A stretch of 51,035 bases of DNA from Nitrospina sp. Lineage in GTDB: Bacteria; Nitrospinota; Nitrospinia; Nitrospinales; VA-1. Numbering within the stretch: position 1 is the first letter of the stretch; each line of letters opens with the position of its first letter. A program made the position numbers and the translations under genes. Below are positions 17,304-26,019 of this stretch, one piece after another. Location: positions 19,530-70,564 of the forward strand of contig NZYH01000043.1 of assembly GCA_002697825.1 (NCBI GenBank). The letters are read 5' to 3'. The notes below the pieces were generated by a model. The model did not search any database and had not been told where the DNA came from. It saw only the letters and a program-made list of their open reading frames with translations.

Positions 17304-18131
17304 TCATTTGGAGAAATTTTCGAAAGATGTGAATTCAAACTCATCTAATAAAGAATCCATTTTATCAAAAGCCTTACCAAGATTATGATAAGTTATAAAA
17401 TCATCCTTTTTTGACATTTTAATTTTTGGCATAAATTCTGGGGTTAACTCCCAGGAATGAATATAGAATGTTGAAGGTATGTTTTTTTTCTCATAGTTTT
17501 TTATTGCATTTGTAATAATTTTCATAGGTAATGTTCTAAGATAAAAACCTCCTCCGGCAGGAATTGTTTTTCCTAAAAATTTTGTGACTAATATTGGGAA
17601 TTCAGTTATCTTTCCATTTGAATTTTTTTCTAGTGAATTACTAGTAATCGTATATGGTTTTATTTCTGCATCAGGCATACCATAAAGAGAGGTTTTTGCA
17701 GGGACAATACTACTATCATAAGTATAATTATTATTTTCTAATACATCTATTAACCATGAACTTTTTTGGTTTAATGAAAAACTTGGAGCACGAAATCCTC
17801 TAGACTTTCCATTTGTTAATGAATGAAATTTTCTTATTTCAGTTTCAAAAATATTTTGGAAATTTAAAGAATCAATTCTATCATGTTTCATTGTGTGAAA
17901 AGCAATTTCATGTCCATTTTCTAATATAATATCAAATAATTCTGGTTTAAATTCAAGTAATTCACCAACAACAAAAAATGTAGCATTAGATTCTTTTTTT
18001 CGTAAAAGTTCTAGAATTTTTTCAATACCATTAATAATTTTTGGCTCATGATTTTCTTTTGAAATATATTTCTGAACTAATTCTGGATGAAACCAGTCTT
18101 CAAAATCAATTCCCAATAAATTTTTGTTCAT
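17304..18131 (-). CDS. NodB-type polysaccharide deacetylase
   Basis: Metal-dependent deacetylase of N-acetylated sugars. The start GIDFEDWF gives Asp9 and Asp12 of motif 1; HEIAFHTMKHDR gives metal ligands His79 and His83; GFRAPSFSLN holds motif 3 and YIHSWEL near the end is motif 5. The layout resembles the deacetylases linked to exopolysaccharide systems. No signal peptide is visible, so it probably acts in the cytoplasm on a precursor, unlike many secreted relatives. It sits two bases from the acyltransferase gene, an opposite activity that would suit re-acylation of the freed amine (inference). Confidence 0.9.
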   Translation of the reverse strand: MNKNLLGIDFEDWFHPELVQKYISKENHEPKIINGIEKILELLRKKESNATFFVVGELLEFKPELFDIILENGHEIAFHTMKHDRIDSLNFQNIFETEIRKFHSLTNGKSRGFRAPSFSLNQKSSWLIDVLENNNYTYDSSIVPAKTSLYGMPDAEIKPYTITSNSLEKNSNGKITEFPILVTKFLGKTIPAGGGFYLRTLPMKIITNAIKNYEKKNIPSTFYIHSWELTPEFMPKIKMSKKDDFITYHNLGKAFDKMDSLLDEFEFTSFENFSK

Positions 18132-18132
18132 A

Positions 18133-18678
18133 TTAATGATCTATTTTTTTTATAATTCTAGCAGGATTGCCAACCACAACACAATAATCAGGAATATCTT
18201 GAGTTACAACACAGCCAGAAGAAATAATTGAATTTTTTCCAATAGTTACACCTAATGTAATTATTGCACCGGGATTAATCACTGCACCGGATTTTATATT
18301 AATCTCTCCAGTCTTTCTTGGATAGTCGCCTAATTTTAAAAATGAATTTGCAGTAGGATTATTGTGTGCAAATAACATAGAAAATGAACCCAATGTTACA
18401 TTATCTCCAATAGTAATTAATTCAGGATACATTAGATCTATGAGTACGTAAGGGTTAAAGTGACAATGTTTTCCAATATTTACTCCTCTCAATCTTTGCA
18501 TCTTCACAGCAAATCCTGAATGAGTAGAATGAAATGCCAGACTATGGTGTAACCATGATCTCAAATAATTAATTCTCAGTCTTAATCTTCCACTTACCCC
18601 AGAATAGCCATGATATTCCATCAATTCCTGTTCATTAATTTTAAAAGTATCTTTAGATAATTCTTCGAAATTACTCAC
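18133..18678 (-). CDS. Left-handed beta-helix (hexapeptide) acyltransferase
   Basis: A 181-residue hexapeptide-repeat acyltransferase like serine or maltose O-acetyltransferases. Repeats run over about residues 70-175, ending GAVINPGAIITLG, VTIGKNSIISSGCVVTQDIP and VVGNPARIIKKI; the closing NPAR is typical. The start is GTG at 18678; no ATG lies near. An AT-rich box (AATATTTAGAT on the minus strand, 18701-18710) is 23-32 bases upstream. It is divergent from the FkbH-like/ACP operon, so it is a candidate for using an acyl group carried by that ACP, though acetyl-CoA is the usual donor. Confidence 0.88.
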   Translation of the reverse strand: MSNFEELSKDTFKINEQELMEYHGYSGVSGRLRLRINYLRSWLHHSLAFHSTHSGFAVKMQRLRGVNIGKHCHFNPYVLIDLMYPELITIGDNVTLGSFSMLFAHNNPTANSFLKLGDYPRKTGEINIKSGAVINPGAIITLGVTIGKNSIISSGCVVTQDIPDYCVVVGNPARIIKKIDH

Positions 18679-18779
18679 ACGGGAGAGAATTTCTTAATCT
18701 ATCTAAATATTTCTAACAAAATGAATGAGTAACTTTGTGTGATAAATTCTAAATTCAAGAGAATTATTGTTTATTTAAC

Positions 18780-20534
18780 ATGAAAAATGAAGAGAATTTG
18801 GCTTATTTTTTGAATGAAGCAAAAACTATCAAACCTAGAGAATTAGGAGGAAAATTACGCATTGCATTTTTAGCTAGTTCGACCATTAATGGATTTGAAG
18901 AAACAATGCGTGTGAAGTGTTTTCAAAAAGGAATAGATTGTATAACATATGTTGCAGATTATAATCAATATAATCAAGAGATTTTAAATCAAGATTCAGG
19001 ATTATACAAATTCAAACCTGACATAACATTTCTGATTCTAGATACACGACATATTTTAGGTGACTATTTTTTCTCATGGTATTCAGTTCACGATGATGAC
19101 AAATCAAAAGTAATATCTACAAAAATAAGCGAAATAGAAAATATTTGCAACATATTTACAAGAATTTCTGATTCAAAGTTAGTTGTAACAAGTCTACAAA
19201 TCCCAAATTATTCACCATATGGTATTGATGATGACCATGCAGTTAAATCTCTAAAACAAGCAATTCTTGAGATTAATAATGAACTATTTCAATGGAGCAA
19301 GCAACACATGTTATTGACATATGATTTTAATCAATTTATACAAAAATATGGTGAAAATAATATTTTTAATTATAAACAATTTTTTTCAGGTGATATTAAA
19401 ATTTCAATAGAGTATATACCAAAATTTATTGATGAACTAATGAGATATGTACATGCAGTTACGGGAATGACAAAAAAATGTATTGTACTAGATCTAGATA
19501 ATACATTATGGGGCGGAGTAATTGGTGAAGATGGATTTGATAATATTAAATTAGGAGATAATCCTGTAGGTCGTACATTTGTTGAATTTCAAAAAAGATT
19601 ACTTGCTCTAAATCAAAGAGGGATACTTTTAGCGATAAATAGTAAAAATAATTTTAATGATGCTGTTGAAGTAATTCAAAAACATCCAAGTATGGTTTTA
19701 AGAGAAGATGATTTTGCATGCATGAAAATTAATTGGGACAATAAAGTTGTAAATCTTGAGAAAATTGCAGAAGAATTGAATATTGGTTTAGACAGTATAG
19801 TATTTTTTGATGATGATCCAATTAATCAGGAATATGTAAGGGAATCATTACCTGAGGTATTAGTTATGGATTTACCAAGAGATTCTTCACAATATGCCAA
19901 GATATTAACAGAGATGATAGAATTTGATGCCTTGAAAATAACTGAAGAAGATACTAAGAGAAGTAGTATGTATTTGGGTCAAAAGAAAAGAAAAGAATTA
20001 GAGACTAAGATTGGGAATTTTAATGAATTTTTGAAACAAATGAATATTGAAGTTGAGGTGAAAAAGGCAGATAGTTTTTCAATTCCAAGGATTTCTCAAT
20101 TAACATTAAAAACAAATCAATTCAATTTAACAACCAGACGTTATCAAGAGGAAGATATTTCAAAATTTTCATCATCTGATGATAGAATTGTTGAATGTGT
20201 ACAAGTAAATGATAAGTTTGGAGACAATGGAATAACAGGTACATACATTATTGAAAAAAAGAATGACGAGGAATGGATTATAGATACATTTCTTCTTAGT
20301 TGTAGAATAATTGGCAGAGGGGTAGAAGAAATTATGATAAGTCAGATTATTGAAAATGCAAAATCATCAGGAGTAAAGAGAATAATGGGACAATTCATTC
20401 CAACTGCAAAAAATAAACCAGCTGAAAATTTTTATGAGAAATTAGGTTTTAAGAAAGAAAATGACTTTTGGGTTTTTAATACGGATGATATAATGAAAAA
20501 ACCAGAACATATCAAAGTGAAAAAAAATGAGTGA
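18780..20534 (+). CDS. FkbH-like HAD-IIIC enzyme (glyceryl/acyl loading onto ACP)
   Basis: Members of this family take D-1,3-bisphosphoglycerate, dephosphorylate it and load the glyceryl unit on an acyl carrier protein. Residues ~1-230 form an SGNH-like or linker region, the HAD core follows with VLDLDNTLWGG (Asp238, Asp240) and FFDDDPINQE, and the last ~170 residues form a GNAT-like domain ending with ENFYEKLGF. Its 584 residues are usual for the polysaccharide-type members. Its stop overlaps the ACP gene start by eight bases, the expected partner. Whether the load is glyceryl, lactyl or another group cannot be decided here. Confidence 0.9.
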   Translation: MKNEENLAYFLNEAKTIKPRELGGKLRIAFLASSTINGFEETMRVKCFQKGIDCITYVADYNQYNQEILNQDSGLYKFKPDITFLILDTRHILGDYFFSWYSVHDDDKSKVISTKISEIENICNIFTRISDSKLVVTSLQIPNYSPYGIDDDHAVKSLKQAILEINNELFQWSKQHMLLTYDFNQFIQKYGENNIFNYKQFFSGDIKISIEYIPKFIDELMRYVHAVTGMTKKCIVLDLDNTLWGGVIGEDGFDNIKLGDNPVGRTFVEFQKRLLALNQRGILLAINSKNNFNDAVEVIQKHPSMVLREDDFACMKINWDNKVVNLEKIAEELNIGLDSIVFFDDDPINQEYVRESLPEVLVMDLPRDSSQYAKILTEMIEFDALKITEEDTKRSSMYLGQKKRKELETKIGNFNEFLKQMNIEVEVKKADSFSIPRISQLTLKTNQFNLTTRRYQEEDISKFSSSDDRIVECVQVNDKFGDNGITGTYIIEKKNDEEWIIDTFLLSCRIIGRGVEEIMISQIIENAKSSGVKRIMGQFIPTAKNKPAENFYEKLGFKKENDFWVFNTDDIMKKPEHIKVKKNE

Positions 20535-20763
20535 GAAATTATATAAAATAATATCCAGAGTGTTTAATGTTGATTATAATAAGATTAATGATGAAACAAG
20601 TCCTGAAAATTTAGAAGAGTGGGACTCTTTCAATTTTTATGTATTACTGGATGAAATTGAAAATGAATTCAATATAAAATTCGATCTTGATGAAACTTTA
20701 GATATAAAAAAAATAGGAGATTTGAAAAATATACTTACAAAACGTGGAGGTAAAATAGAGTAA
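20527..20763 (+). CDS. Acyl carrier protein
   Basis: A 78-residue acidic helical protein. The 4'-phosphopantetheine attachment motif is EEWDSFNF with Ser34; most ACPs have DSL, so the DSF form is slightly unusual but seen in specialised ACPs. Archaea do not use ACP-based fatty acid synthesis, so this must serve a dedicated pathway. It overlaps the FkbH-like gene by eight bases and the VOC gene by one base, and a phosphopantetheinyl transferase ends the operon. It presumably carries the glyceryl-type unit made by the FkbH-like enzyme. Confidence 0.9.
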   Translation: MSEKLYKIISRVFNVDYNKINDETSPENLEEWDSFNFYVLLDEIENEFNIKFDLDETLDIKKIGDLKNILTKRGGKIE

Positions 20764-21161
20764 TGAAATTACATCATATCGGAATTGTGGTAAATAATAT
20801 TAAAGAATCATTTGGCGAATTAACTAATTTTCTAGATTTTACAGAAACATCAATACCGGTTGAAGTAAAATCACAAAAAGTAAATGTCTGTTTTCTAAAA
20901 ACGTCTGATGTATATATTGAATTAATTGAGCCCATTGAAGATAATTCACCTGTGAAAACATTCTCAGAATCAGGAGGAGGATTTCATCACTTGTGTTTTG
21001 AAGTGGAAGATATTTTCAAAGAAGTAGAAAAAATGGTCAATAATGGTGGAAGGGTTATTGTAGAACCAACAAAAGGTTTTGAAGACAGATTAATTGCGTT
21101 TGTTTTGCTTAATATGAAAAATACAAATTGTAATTTAATAGAATTTGCAGAGAAAAAATGA
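20763..21161 (+). CDS. VOC-family protein, methylmalonyl-CoA epimerase-like
   Basis: A 132-residue vicinal-oxygen-chelate protein with two beta-alpha-beta-beta-beta units. By eye it follows methylmalonyl-CoA epimerase closely: LHHIGIVV, then YIELIEP followed by DNSPVKTF, GGGFHHLCFEV and CNLIEF. His5, Glu53, His75/76 and Glu127 are in positions of the family metal ligands. In this operon it could epimerise or otherwise act on the alpha carbon of an acyl-ACP thioester, as the CoA homologue does with methylmalonyl-CoA. That role is inference; a glyoxalase or unrelated VOC activity is possible. One- and four-base overlaps link it to the ACP and AcpS genes. Confidence 0.85.
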   Translation: MKLHHIGIVVNNIKESFGELTNFLDFTETSIPVEVKSQKVNVCFLKTSDVYIELIEPIEDNSPVKTFSESGGGFHHLCFEVEDIFKEVEKMVNNGGRVIVEPTKGFEDRLIAFVLLNMKNTNCNLIEFAEKK

Positions 21162-21532
21162 TAAAATTGATTGAGGAAAAAGAGATTGGAATAGATATTG
21201 TAGAAATAGAAAGATTTCGAAAGAAAAAGTTCATAGAAAATGAAAGCTTTTACAAGAAAATTTTTACTGATTTAGAAATACAATACTGCAGAAAATTTTC
21301 TGACCCATATCCACATTTTGCAGGAAAATTCGCTTTAAAAGAGGCAGTCCAGAAATCAATTGCACATAATACACTATTCAACAAAATTGAAACATTCCAT
21401 ACAAATTCAAGACCTAAAATTAAAATTAAAAATCAAGAAAAAAAATATGATTTTATTACTTCAATTTCTCATGAAAAAAAATATGCTATTGCAATTGCAA
21501 TATCAAAAAAATTAGATAGCCATTCTAGATAA
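21158..21532 (+). CDS. acpS: Holo-ACP synthase (4'-phosphopantetheinyl transferase, AcpS type)
   Basis: Transfers phosphopantetheine from CoA to the Ser of an acyl carrier protein. The Mg-binding motif GIDIVEIERF (Asp13) and the second motif FAGKFALKEAVQKS (Glu62) are both intact, and a closing SISHEKKYAIAIAIS strand is typical. Its 124 residues are a standard AcpS length. It overlaps the VOC gene by four bases and closes the operon, so the ACP brings its own activating enzyme. Its 3' end overlaps the convergent GT2 gene by 21 bases. Confidence 0.92.
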   Translation: MIKLIEEKEIGIDIVEIERFRKKKFIENESFYKKIFTDLEIQYCRKFSDPYPHFAGKFALKEAVQKSIAHNTLFNKIETFHTNSRPKIKIKNQEKKYDFITSISHEKKYAIAIAISKKLDSHSR

Positions 21533-22558
21533 TTTTGATAAGACTCTAAGTATAGAATTAAATGGAATTTTATTTTTTATATTAGTTCCTTTAGGTAGAA
21601 TTACTTCATTTTTAAAATTAAATATTATTTCTTTATCATTAACAGTTCTTGTTTTTTGAATTTTATTATATCTTGATTGTATAGTTCCTAGATTTTTTAT
21701 AATACTGAATGAAGCTTTGATTTTTTCATAAAATAGTCCATTCTTTAGATAAAAAAAGCTAACAGCAAAATCTACTAATATTAATGAAGGAAATAATTTT
21801 AAAATTGTACTACGAGAATAATGAGTGAATAAACAGTATAATCTATTCCTTTCTAATAAAAAAAATTTAAAATTACTCCATTTGAAACTAAATCCTTCTG
21901 AAGGATGAAATACGATTGAAGTGGGTACGTAATAAGACTGAATTCCTTGCATGCTAGCTCTCCAACAAAGATCTAAATCATCATGATATGCGAAAAGAAA
22001 TGAATCAAAAAATTCTAATTTTTCAAATATTTTTTTAGATGTGAATAAACAAGTTCCAGATGCATAATTTACAGTCTCCATATTATTGAATTGTTGTTCA
22101 TCTTTATCGCCCTTATTTCTAGAATATCCAAAACCAAACAGCTGTATCATATTACCAGTACTTTGTATGATTGATTCATTGTCAATAGTTAGAAATTTTG
22201 GTTGATATATTCCATCACCAAATTTTTGGTGGCCAAGAAGTAATTCATTCATCCAATTCGGATCAACTATTGTATCAGGATTGAGAATTATTACAAACTT
22301 TCCCTTAGATTTTCTAATCCCAATATTATTTCCTTCACAATAACCATAATTTTTTTTATTCTCTATCAGATCAATTAACGGGAATTTTTCCTTACATTCT
22401 ATGTGACTACTATCTGTTGAATTATTGTCAACAATAATGATTTCATAATTTTTATAATTACTATGATAAATGGAATCTACGCATTCTTCAAGTAATTTAC
22501 CAGCATTGTAATTCAGGATAATTATACTAATTAGTGGATTTTCATCATTTGATTCCAA
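21512..22558 (-). CDS. GT2 glycosyltransferase (rhamnosyltransferase-like)
   Basis: Family 2 transferase of 348 residues. It opens ISIIILNYNAGKLLEECVDS, holds VDNNSTDSS, a NPDTIVDP segment in the DxD position, and a late YHDDLDLCWRASMQG motif typical of the rhamnosyltransferase-like group. A hydrophobic stretch near residue 260 may associate it with the membrane. Start chosen at ATG 22558. It converges on acpS with a 21-base overlap, so the two genes share their ends. Donor unknown. Confidence 0.9.
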   Translation of the reverse strand: MESNDENPLISIIILNYNAGKLLEECVDSIYHSNYKNYEIIIVDNNSTDSSHIECKEKFPLIDLIENKKNYGYCEGNNIGIRKSKGKFVIILNPDTIVDPNWMNELLLGHQKFGDGIYQPKFLTIDNESIIQSTGNMIQLFGFGYSRNKGDKDEQQFNNMETVNYASGTCLFTSKKIFEKLEFFDSFLFAYHDDLDLCWRASMQGIQSYYVPTSIVFHPSEGFSFKWSNFKFFLLERNRLYCLFTHYSRSTILKLFPSLILVDFAVSFFYLKNGLFYEKIKASFSIIKNLGTIQSRYNKIQKTRTVNDKEIIFNFKNEVILPKGTNIKNKIPFNSILRVLSKLSRMAI

Positions 22559-22649
22559 TTTGATAAATCTCTAGAAAGGTGTAATATATTGAAGACGAAT
22601 AAAACATACTAGTAATAATGTTAAATTATTAATTAATTTCCATGTAATT

Positions 22650-23351
22650 ATGACAGATAAAACAAGAAAAATCGTATATAATTCAAAAAGTATAGGAGGC
22701 ATTTTGAGTAAAATCGCGACAAGTTTTCAGTTCAGGTTACTATCATTTTACAAAGATAAAGAAACCGTGGAATTAATAAAAAAAATCAGAAAAGAAGTAG
22801 ATTTTGCATTTTATCCATATGAAGCATATATGATCCATTCAATTGTGAGAACACAAATAGCACTTGATGGAGATATGGCAGAAGTAGGAGTGTACCAGGG
22901 TGGTTCAGCTAAATTAATTTGTGAAGCAAAGAAAGAAAAAGAATTGTATCTTTTTGATACATTCACAGGACTCCCAAAATTATCAGATGACGATACACAT
23001 TTTGGTGAAAAACATTGGTATGAAAATCAATTTAATAATACAAGTATAGAATCTATTAAAAAACTTCTAAGCAAATACAAAAATGTTCACATAATAAAAG
23101 GTGAATTTCCTAGTTCAGGTGAAAAGATAATAAATAAAAAATTTTGTTTTGTACACTTAGATGTAGATCTGTATAAGAGTACGATTGACTCTTTAAGATT
23201 TTTCTTTCCAAAAATGATTCGAGGAGGAATAATTTTAATACATGATTATCATTCAGATGGAATTCAAAAAGCATTTAAAGAATTTATGGATGAAAATTAT
23301 TTGCAAGTAATTGAATTAACTGGTTCACAAGCTATTATAATAAAAAATTAG
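22650..23351 (+). CDS. TylF/macrocin-type O-methyltransferase
   Basis: SAM- and Mg-dependent sugar methyltransferase family. The SAM-binding motif MAEVGVYQGGSAKLI, the acidic LFDTFTGLP strand, the metal segment HLDVDLYKST and IHDYHSDGIQKAF follow the order in TylF and NovP. Its 233 residues match. Expected product is an O-methylated sugar on the glycan or its precursor. It ends one base before the convergent rfbA gene. An AT-rich stretch about 27 bases upstream may be its promoter. Confidence 0.88.
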   Translation: MTDKTRKIVYNSKSIGGILSKIATSFQFRLLSFYKDKETVELIKKIRKEVDFAFYPYEAYMIHSIVRTQIALDGDMAEVGVYQGGSAKLICEAKKEKELYLFDTFTGLPKLSDDDTHFGEKHWYENQFNNTSIESIKKLLSKYKNVHIIKGEFPSSGEKIINKKFCFVHLDVDLYKSTIDSLRFFFPKMIRGGIILIHDYHSDGIQKAFKEFMDENYLQVIELTGSQAIIIKN

Positions 23352-23352
23352 A

Positions 23353-24420
23353 TCAAAGATAAATTCTAGTTCCTTCACCGAGTAGAAATATTTTCTCATC
23401 AGTTGGTTTATCGGGTTGAATAATTTTTGAATTATTTGAGATTATACTATCTCTAATTTTTCCTGAAGAATTTATTTCACAATTTTCCATGATAATTGAA
23501 TTTTCAATATTTCCTTGATTAATTATTGAATTATTACCTATACTAGTATTAGGACCAATAATAACACCAGAATTTATTTGGCAATTTTCTCCAATGATCA
23601 CAGGACCAGTAATGATCACATTTTTTTCTATAATAGAATTTTTTCCAGTTAACACTTTTCCAACAAGTTTCATATTTTCTGATTTTTTTCCATAAAAATA
23701 ATCAGGTAAATTTTTGATAACTTCGCCATTGGCATGTATAATATCCTGAGGAGTTCCGGTATCTTTCCAATAATCAGTAATTATTTCAAAACTTAGATTA
23801 TTATTTTTATTTAATAATATGTCTAGTGCATCAGTGATTTCTAATTCATTTCTCCATGATGGTTTTAGATTTTCTATAATTTCAAATATTTTAGGCGTCA
23901 ATAAGTAAATTCCAGTCACTGCAAGATTTGATAGAGGGTTTTTAGGTTTTTCAACAATTTTTATAATTTTTTTATTTTTAATTTCTGCGATACCAAATCT
24001 AGATGGATTATCAACCTCACATAGTAACAATGTTGCATCAAAATTGGATTTATCAAAATTTTTTACAAAATCCGATATTGAACGTTGTATTATATTATCA
24101 CCAAGAAAAACAAGGAATTTTTCATTATTGATAAAATCTTTACACAAATTTATTGCATGAGCAATTCCTCTGGGTTCATCCTGTTCAACATATGTTATTT
24201 TAACACCAAAGTTCTCACCATTTCCATAATATTCTTTAACTTTTTTAGAGCCTAAACCACCAATGATTATTGCAATATCGGTAATACCAGTTTCTTTGAT
24301 TGAGTTTAAACAGTATTCAGACATTGGTTTATTAGCAATTGGAAGAAGTTGTTTAGGACCAGTATGAGTTAATGGCCTTAAACGAGTTCCGTGCCCTCCA
24401 TGTAAAATAATTCCTTTCAT
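23353..24420 (-). CDS. rfbA: Glucose-1-phosphate thymidylyltransferase, long form with beta-helix tail
   Basis: Makes dTDP-glucose from glucose 1-phosphate and dTTP. The nucleotidyltransferase domain opens MKGIILHGGHGTRLRPLT with PKQLLPIANKP; DYWKDTGTPQD ends it near residue 220. Residues ~235-350 are hexapeptide repeats (GKNSIIEKNVIITG, IGENCQINSG), as in archaeal and some bacterial long RfbA forms of ~355 residues. It lies 18 bases after rfbB on the same strand, so the two enzymes act in series. UDP- or other NDP-sugar products cannot be excluded by eye. Confidence 0.9.
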   Translation of the reverse strand: MKGIILHGGHGTRLRPLTHTGPKQLLPIANKPMSEYCLNSIKETGITDIAIIIGGLGSKKVKEYYGNGENFGVKITYVEQDEPRGIAHAINLCKDFINNEKFLVFLGDNIIQRSISDFVKNFDKSNFDATLLLCEVDNPSRFGIAEIKNKKIIKIVEKPKNPLSNLAVTGIYLLTPKIFEIIENLKPSWRNELEITDALDILLNKNNNLSFEIITDYWKDTGTPQDIIHANGEVIKNLPDYFYGKKSENMKLVGKVLTGKNSIIEKNVIITGPVIIGENCQINSGVIIGPNTSIGNNSIINQGNIENSIIMENCEINSSGKIRDSIISNNSKIIQPDKPTDEKIFLLGEGTRIYL

Positions 24421-24438
24421 TTATTTTTCCTCATTATT

Positions 24439-25431
24439 TTAATTAGAAATTTTCCACGGAGTAGAATTCAATATTGTAGAAGATGAGTTGTTCATTATTT
24501 CAGGATTATCTATATACCATTGAATAGTTTTCTCTAAACCATCTTTAAAATTTAATTTTGTCTTCCATTTTAGTTCAGTAGAAATTTTTTGAGAATCCAT
24601 ACTATATCTGAAATCATGACCAGGTCTATCTTCAACAAATTCAATTAAATCTTCAGATTTATCCATAATATCAAGGATTTTTTTGACTATTGTAATATTA
24701 TTGATTTCATTATATGCAGATACATTATAAGATTCACCTTTTTTTCCGTTAAAGAGTGCTAGAGATACAGCATCACAATGATCATCTACATAAATCCAAT
24801 CTCGAACATTTTTGCCATTGCCATAAATAGGAATTTTTTTATTTTGATATGCTAGCATAATTGTTTTTGGAATTAATTTTTCAGCAAATTGTCTAGGACC
24901 ATAATTATTTGTACATCTTGTTATAATTACATCTGAATCAAATGTTGTGCTATAAGAATTAATGATTAATTCTGCAGCAGCTTTTGTAGCAGCATATGGA
25001 CTTGAAGGATTGAATTTTGTTTGTTCAGTTGCAGTTCCAGTAGATAAACTCCCAAATACTTCATCTGTGGAAATTTGGATCATTCTCTTTTTTTGTTTTG
25101 TAATTATATCCAGTATTGTAAAAGCACCACGTATGTTTGATACTAAAAAGGGATTTGCATCATTTATGCTTCGATCAACAAAAGATTCAGCTGCAAAATT
25201 TACCACAGCATCACATTTTGTAATCTGTTCTTCCATGAGTTTTTTATTTGAGATATTACCTTTGAAAAATTCATAATTATTGGAATTTTCTAGATTTTGC
25301 AGATTTTTTCTATTTGAACCATCTAACTCAGCATCTACATTTGTTATATGAACATCATTATTTTCATTCAAAATTTTAAGAATGAAATTACTACCAATGA
25401 ATCCCAAACCCCCAGTTACAAGTAGCCTCAT
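24439..25431 (-). CDS. rfbB: dTDP-glucose 4,6-dehydratase
   Basis: Extended SDR making dTDP-4-keto-6-deoxyglucose. TGGLGFIGSNF is the NAD site, STDEVFG carries the Thr-Asp-Glu dehydration triad, SPYAATKAA holds the catalytic Tyr and Lys, and a segment with NNYGPRQFAEKLIP is an RfbB signature. Its 330 residues are typical. The gene precedes rfbA in the operon. No RmlD reductase is seen, so the product probably feeds the 2,3-dehydratase and aminotransferase genes instead of rhamnose. Confidence 0.94.
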   Translation of the reverse strand: MRLLVTGGLGFIGSNFILKILNENNDVHITNVDAELDGSNRKNLQNLENSNNYEFFKGNISNKKLMEEQITKCDAVVNFAAESFVDRSINDANPFLVSNIRGAFTILDIITKQKKRMIQISTDEVFGSLSTGTATEQTKFNPSSPYAATKAAAELIINSYSTTFDSDVIITRCTNNYGPRQFAEKLIPKTIMLAYQNKKIPIYGNGKNVRDWIYVDDHCDAVSLALFNGKKGESYNVSAYNEINNITIVKKILDIMDKSEDLIEFVEDRPGHDFRYSMDSQKISTELKWKTKLNFKDGLEKTIQWYIDNPEIMNNSSSTILNSTPWKISN

Positions 25432-25452
25432 ATAGCCACAATTCTTTGAGAC

Positions 25453-25464
25453 CTAATAAAATAT
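25453..25464 (-). promoter_or_regulatory. TATA-like box for rfbB-rfbA
   Basis: On the minus strand ATATTTTATTAG lies 22-33 bases before the rfbB ATG (25431), the right distance for a leaderless archaeal transcript. The same 97-base gap must also serve the divergent cupin gene, for which no box stands out clearly. Confidence 0.45.
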
Positions 25465-25528
25465 TGTATGATTTACTTAGTACCTTTAAATCCAAACTTT
25501 TATTGGCAAAAATCACAGATTTTTTTTT

Positions 25529-25984
25529 ATGAATAATGATGAATTTTTTGTTCATGATTTAGAAAAACATGATACGAAAGATGTTATAGATTCTCATATT
25601 AATGGAGAATTGACAGTTATTTGGAGAGACTGGGACAACATAATTGAAGATCATCCAAAAATGGTATATGTTAATTCTGTAAATCCAAAGGAGGTAAAAG
25701 GACCACATCTTCATAAAAATAGAACAACATATTTTGCATGCATAGAAGGCGAAATTATTTTAGTGATAAAAGATAGTGATGGAAAATTTCATGAGATTAC
25801 TGTAAATCCAAAAAAACCATCACTGGTATGTGTAAAAAATGGAATTGCAGCTGCGATAATAAATCCCACAGAAAAAATTTCAAAAGTTTTGGTATTAGCT
25901 GATATAGCATGGAAACCAAATGATAATGAAATGGAAAATGTAGATTTTGTAAATTATGATTTCAATAAATGGATGCAGAAATAA
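25529..25984 (+). CDS. RmlC-like cupin sugar-nucleotide epimerase/isomerase
   Basis: A 151-residue single-domain cupin. KGPHLHKNRTTYFACIEGEIILVI places two His in the barrel as in RmlC (dTDP-4-dehydrorhamnose 3,5-epimerase), followed by the second cupin strand pair and LADIAWKPNDNE, which resembles the RmlC C-terminus. It is divergent from rfbB-rfbA, which make the likely substrate. It could be a 3,5-epimerase or a 3,4-ketoisomerase (FdtA type); it is shorter than standard RmlC (~185). Family sure, reaction not. Confidence 0.8.
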   Translation: MNNDEFFVHDLEKHDTKDVIDSHINGELTVIWRDWDNIIEDHPKMVYVNSVNPKEVKGPHLHKNRTTYFACIEGEIILVIKDSDGKFHEITVNPKKPSLVCVKNGIAAAIINPTEKISKVLVLADIAWKPNDNEMENVDFVNYDFNKWMQK

Positions 25985-26019
25985 AATCATTAGATGAAAA
26001 TTAATTTTATTGAAAAAAA

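Noticed and set aside
24962..25276. 104-residue plus-strand open frame
   Set aside because: Antisense to rfbB, whose motifs are unambiguous; no start signal or TATA box.
23353..25984. A dTDP-rhamnose operon
   Set aside because: RfbA and RfbB are present and a RmlC-like cupin is close, but no RmlD is in the window; the other genes fit other deoxy sugars better.
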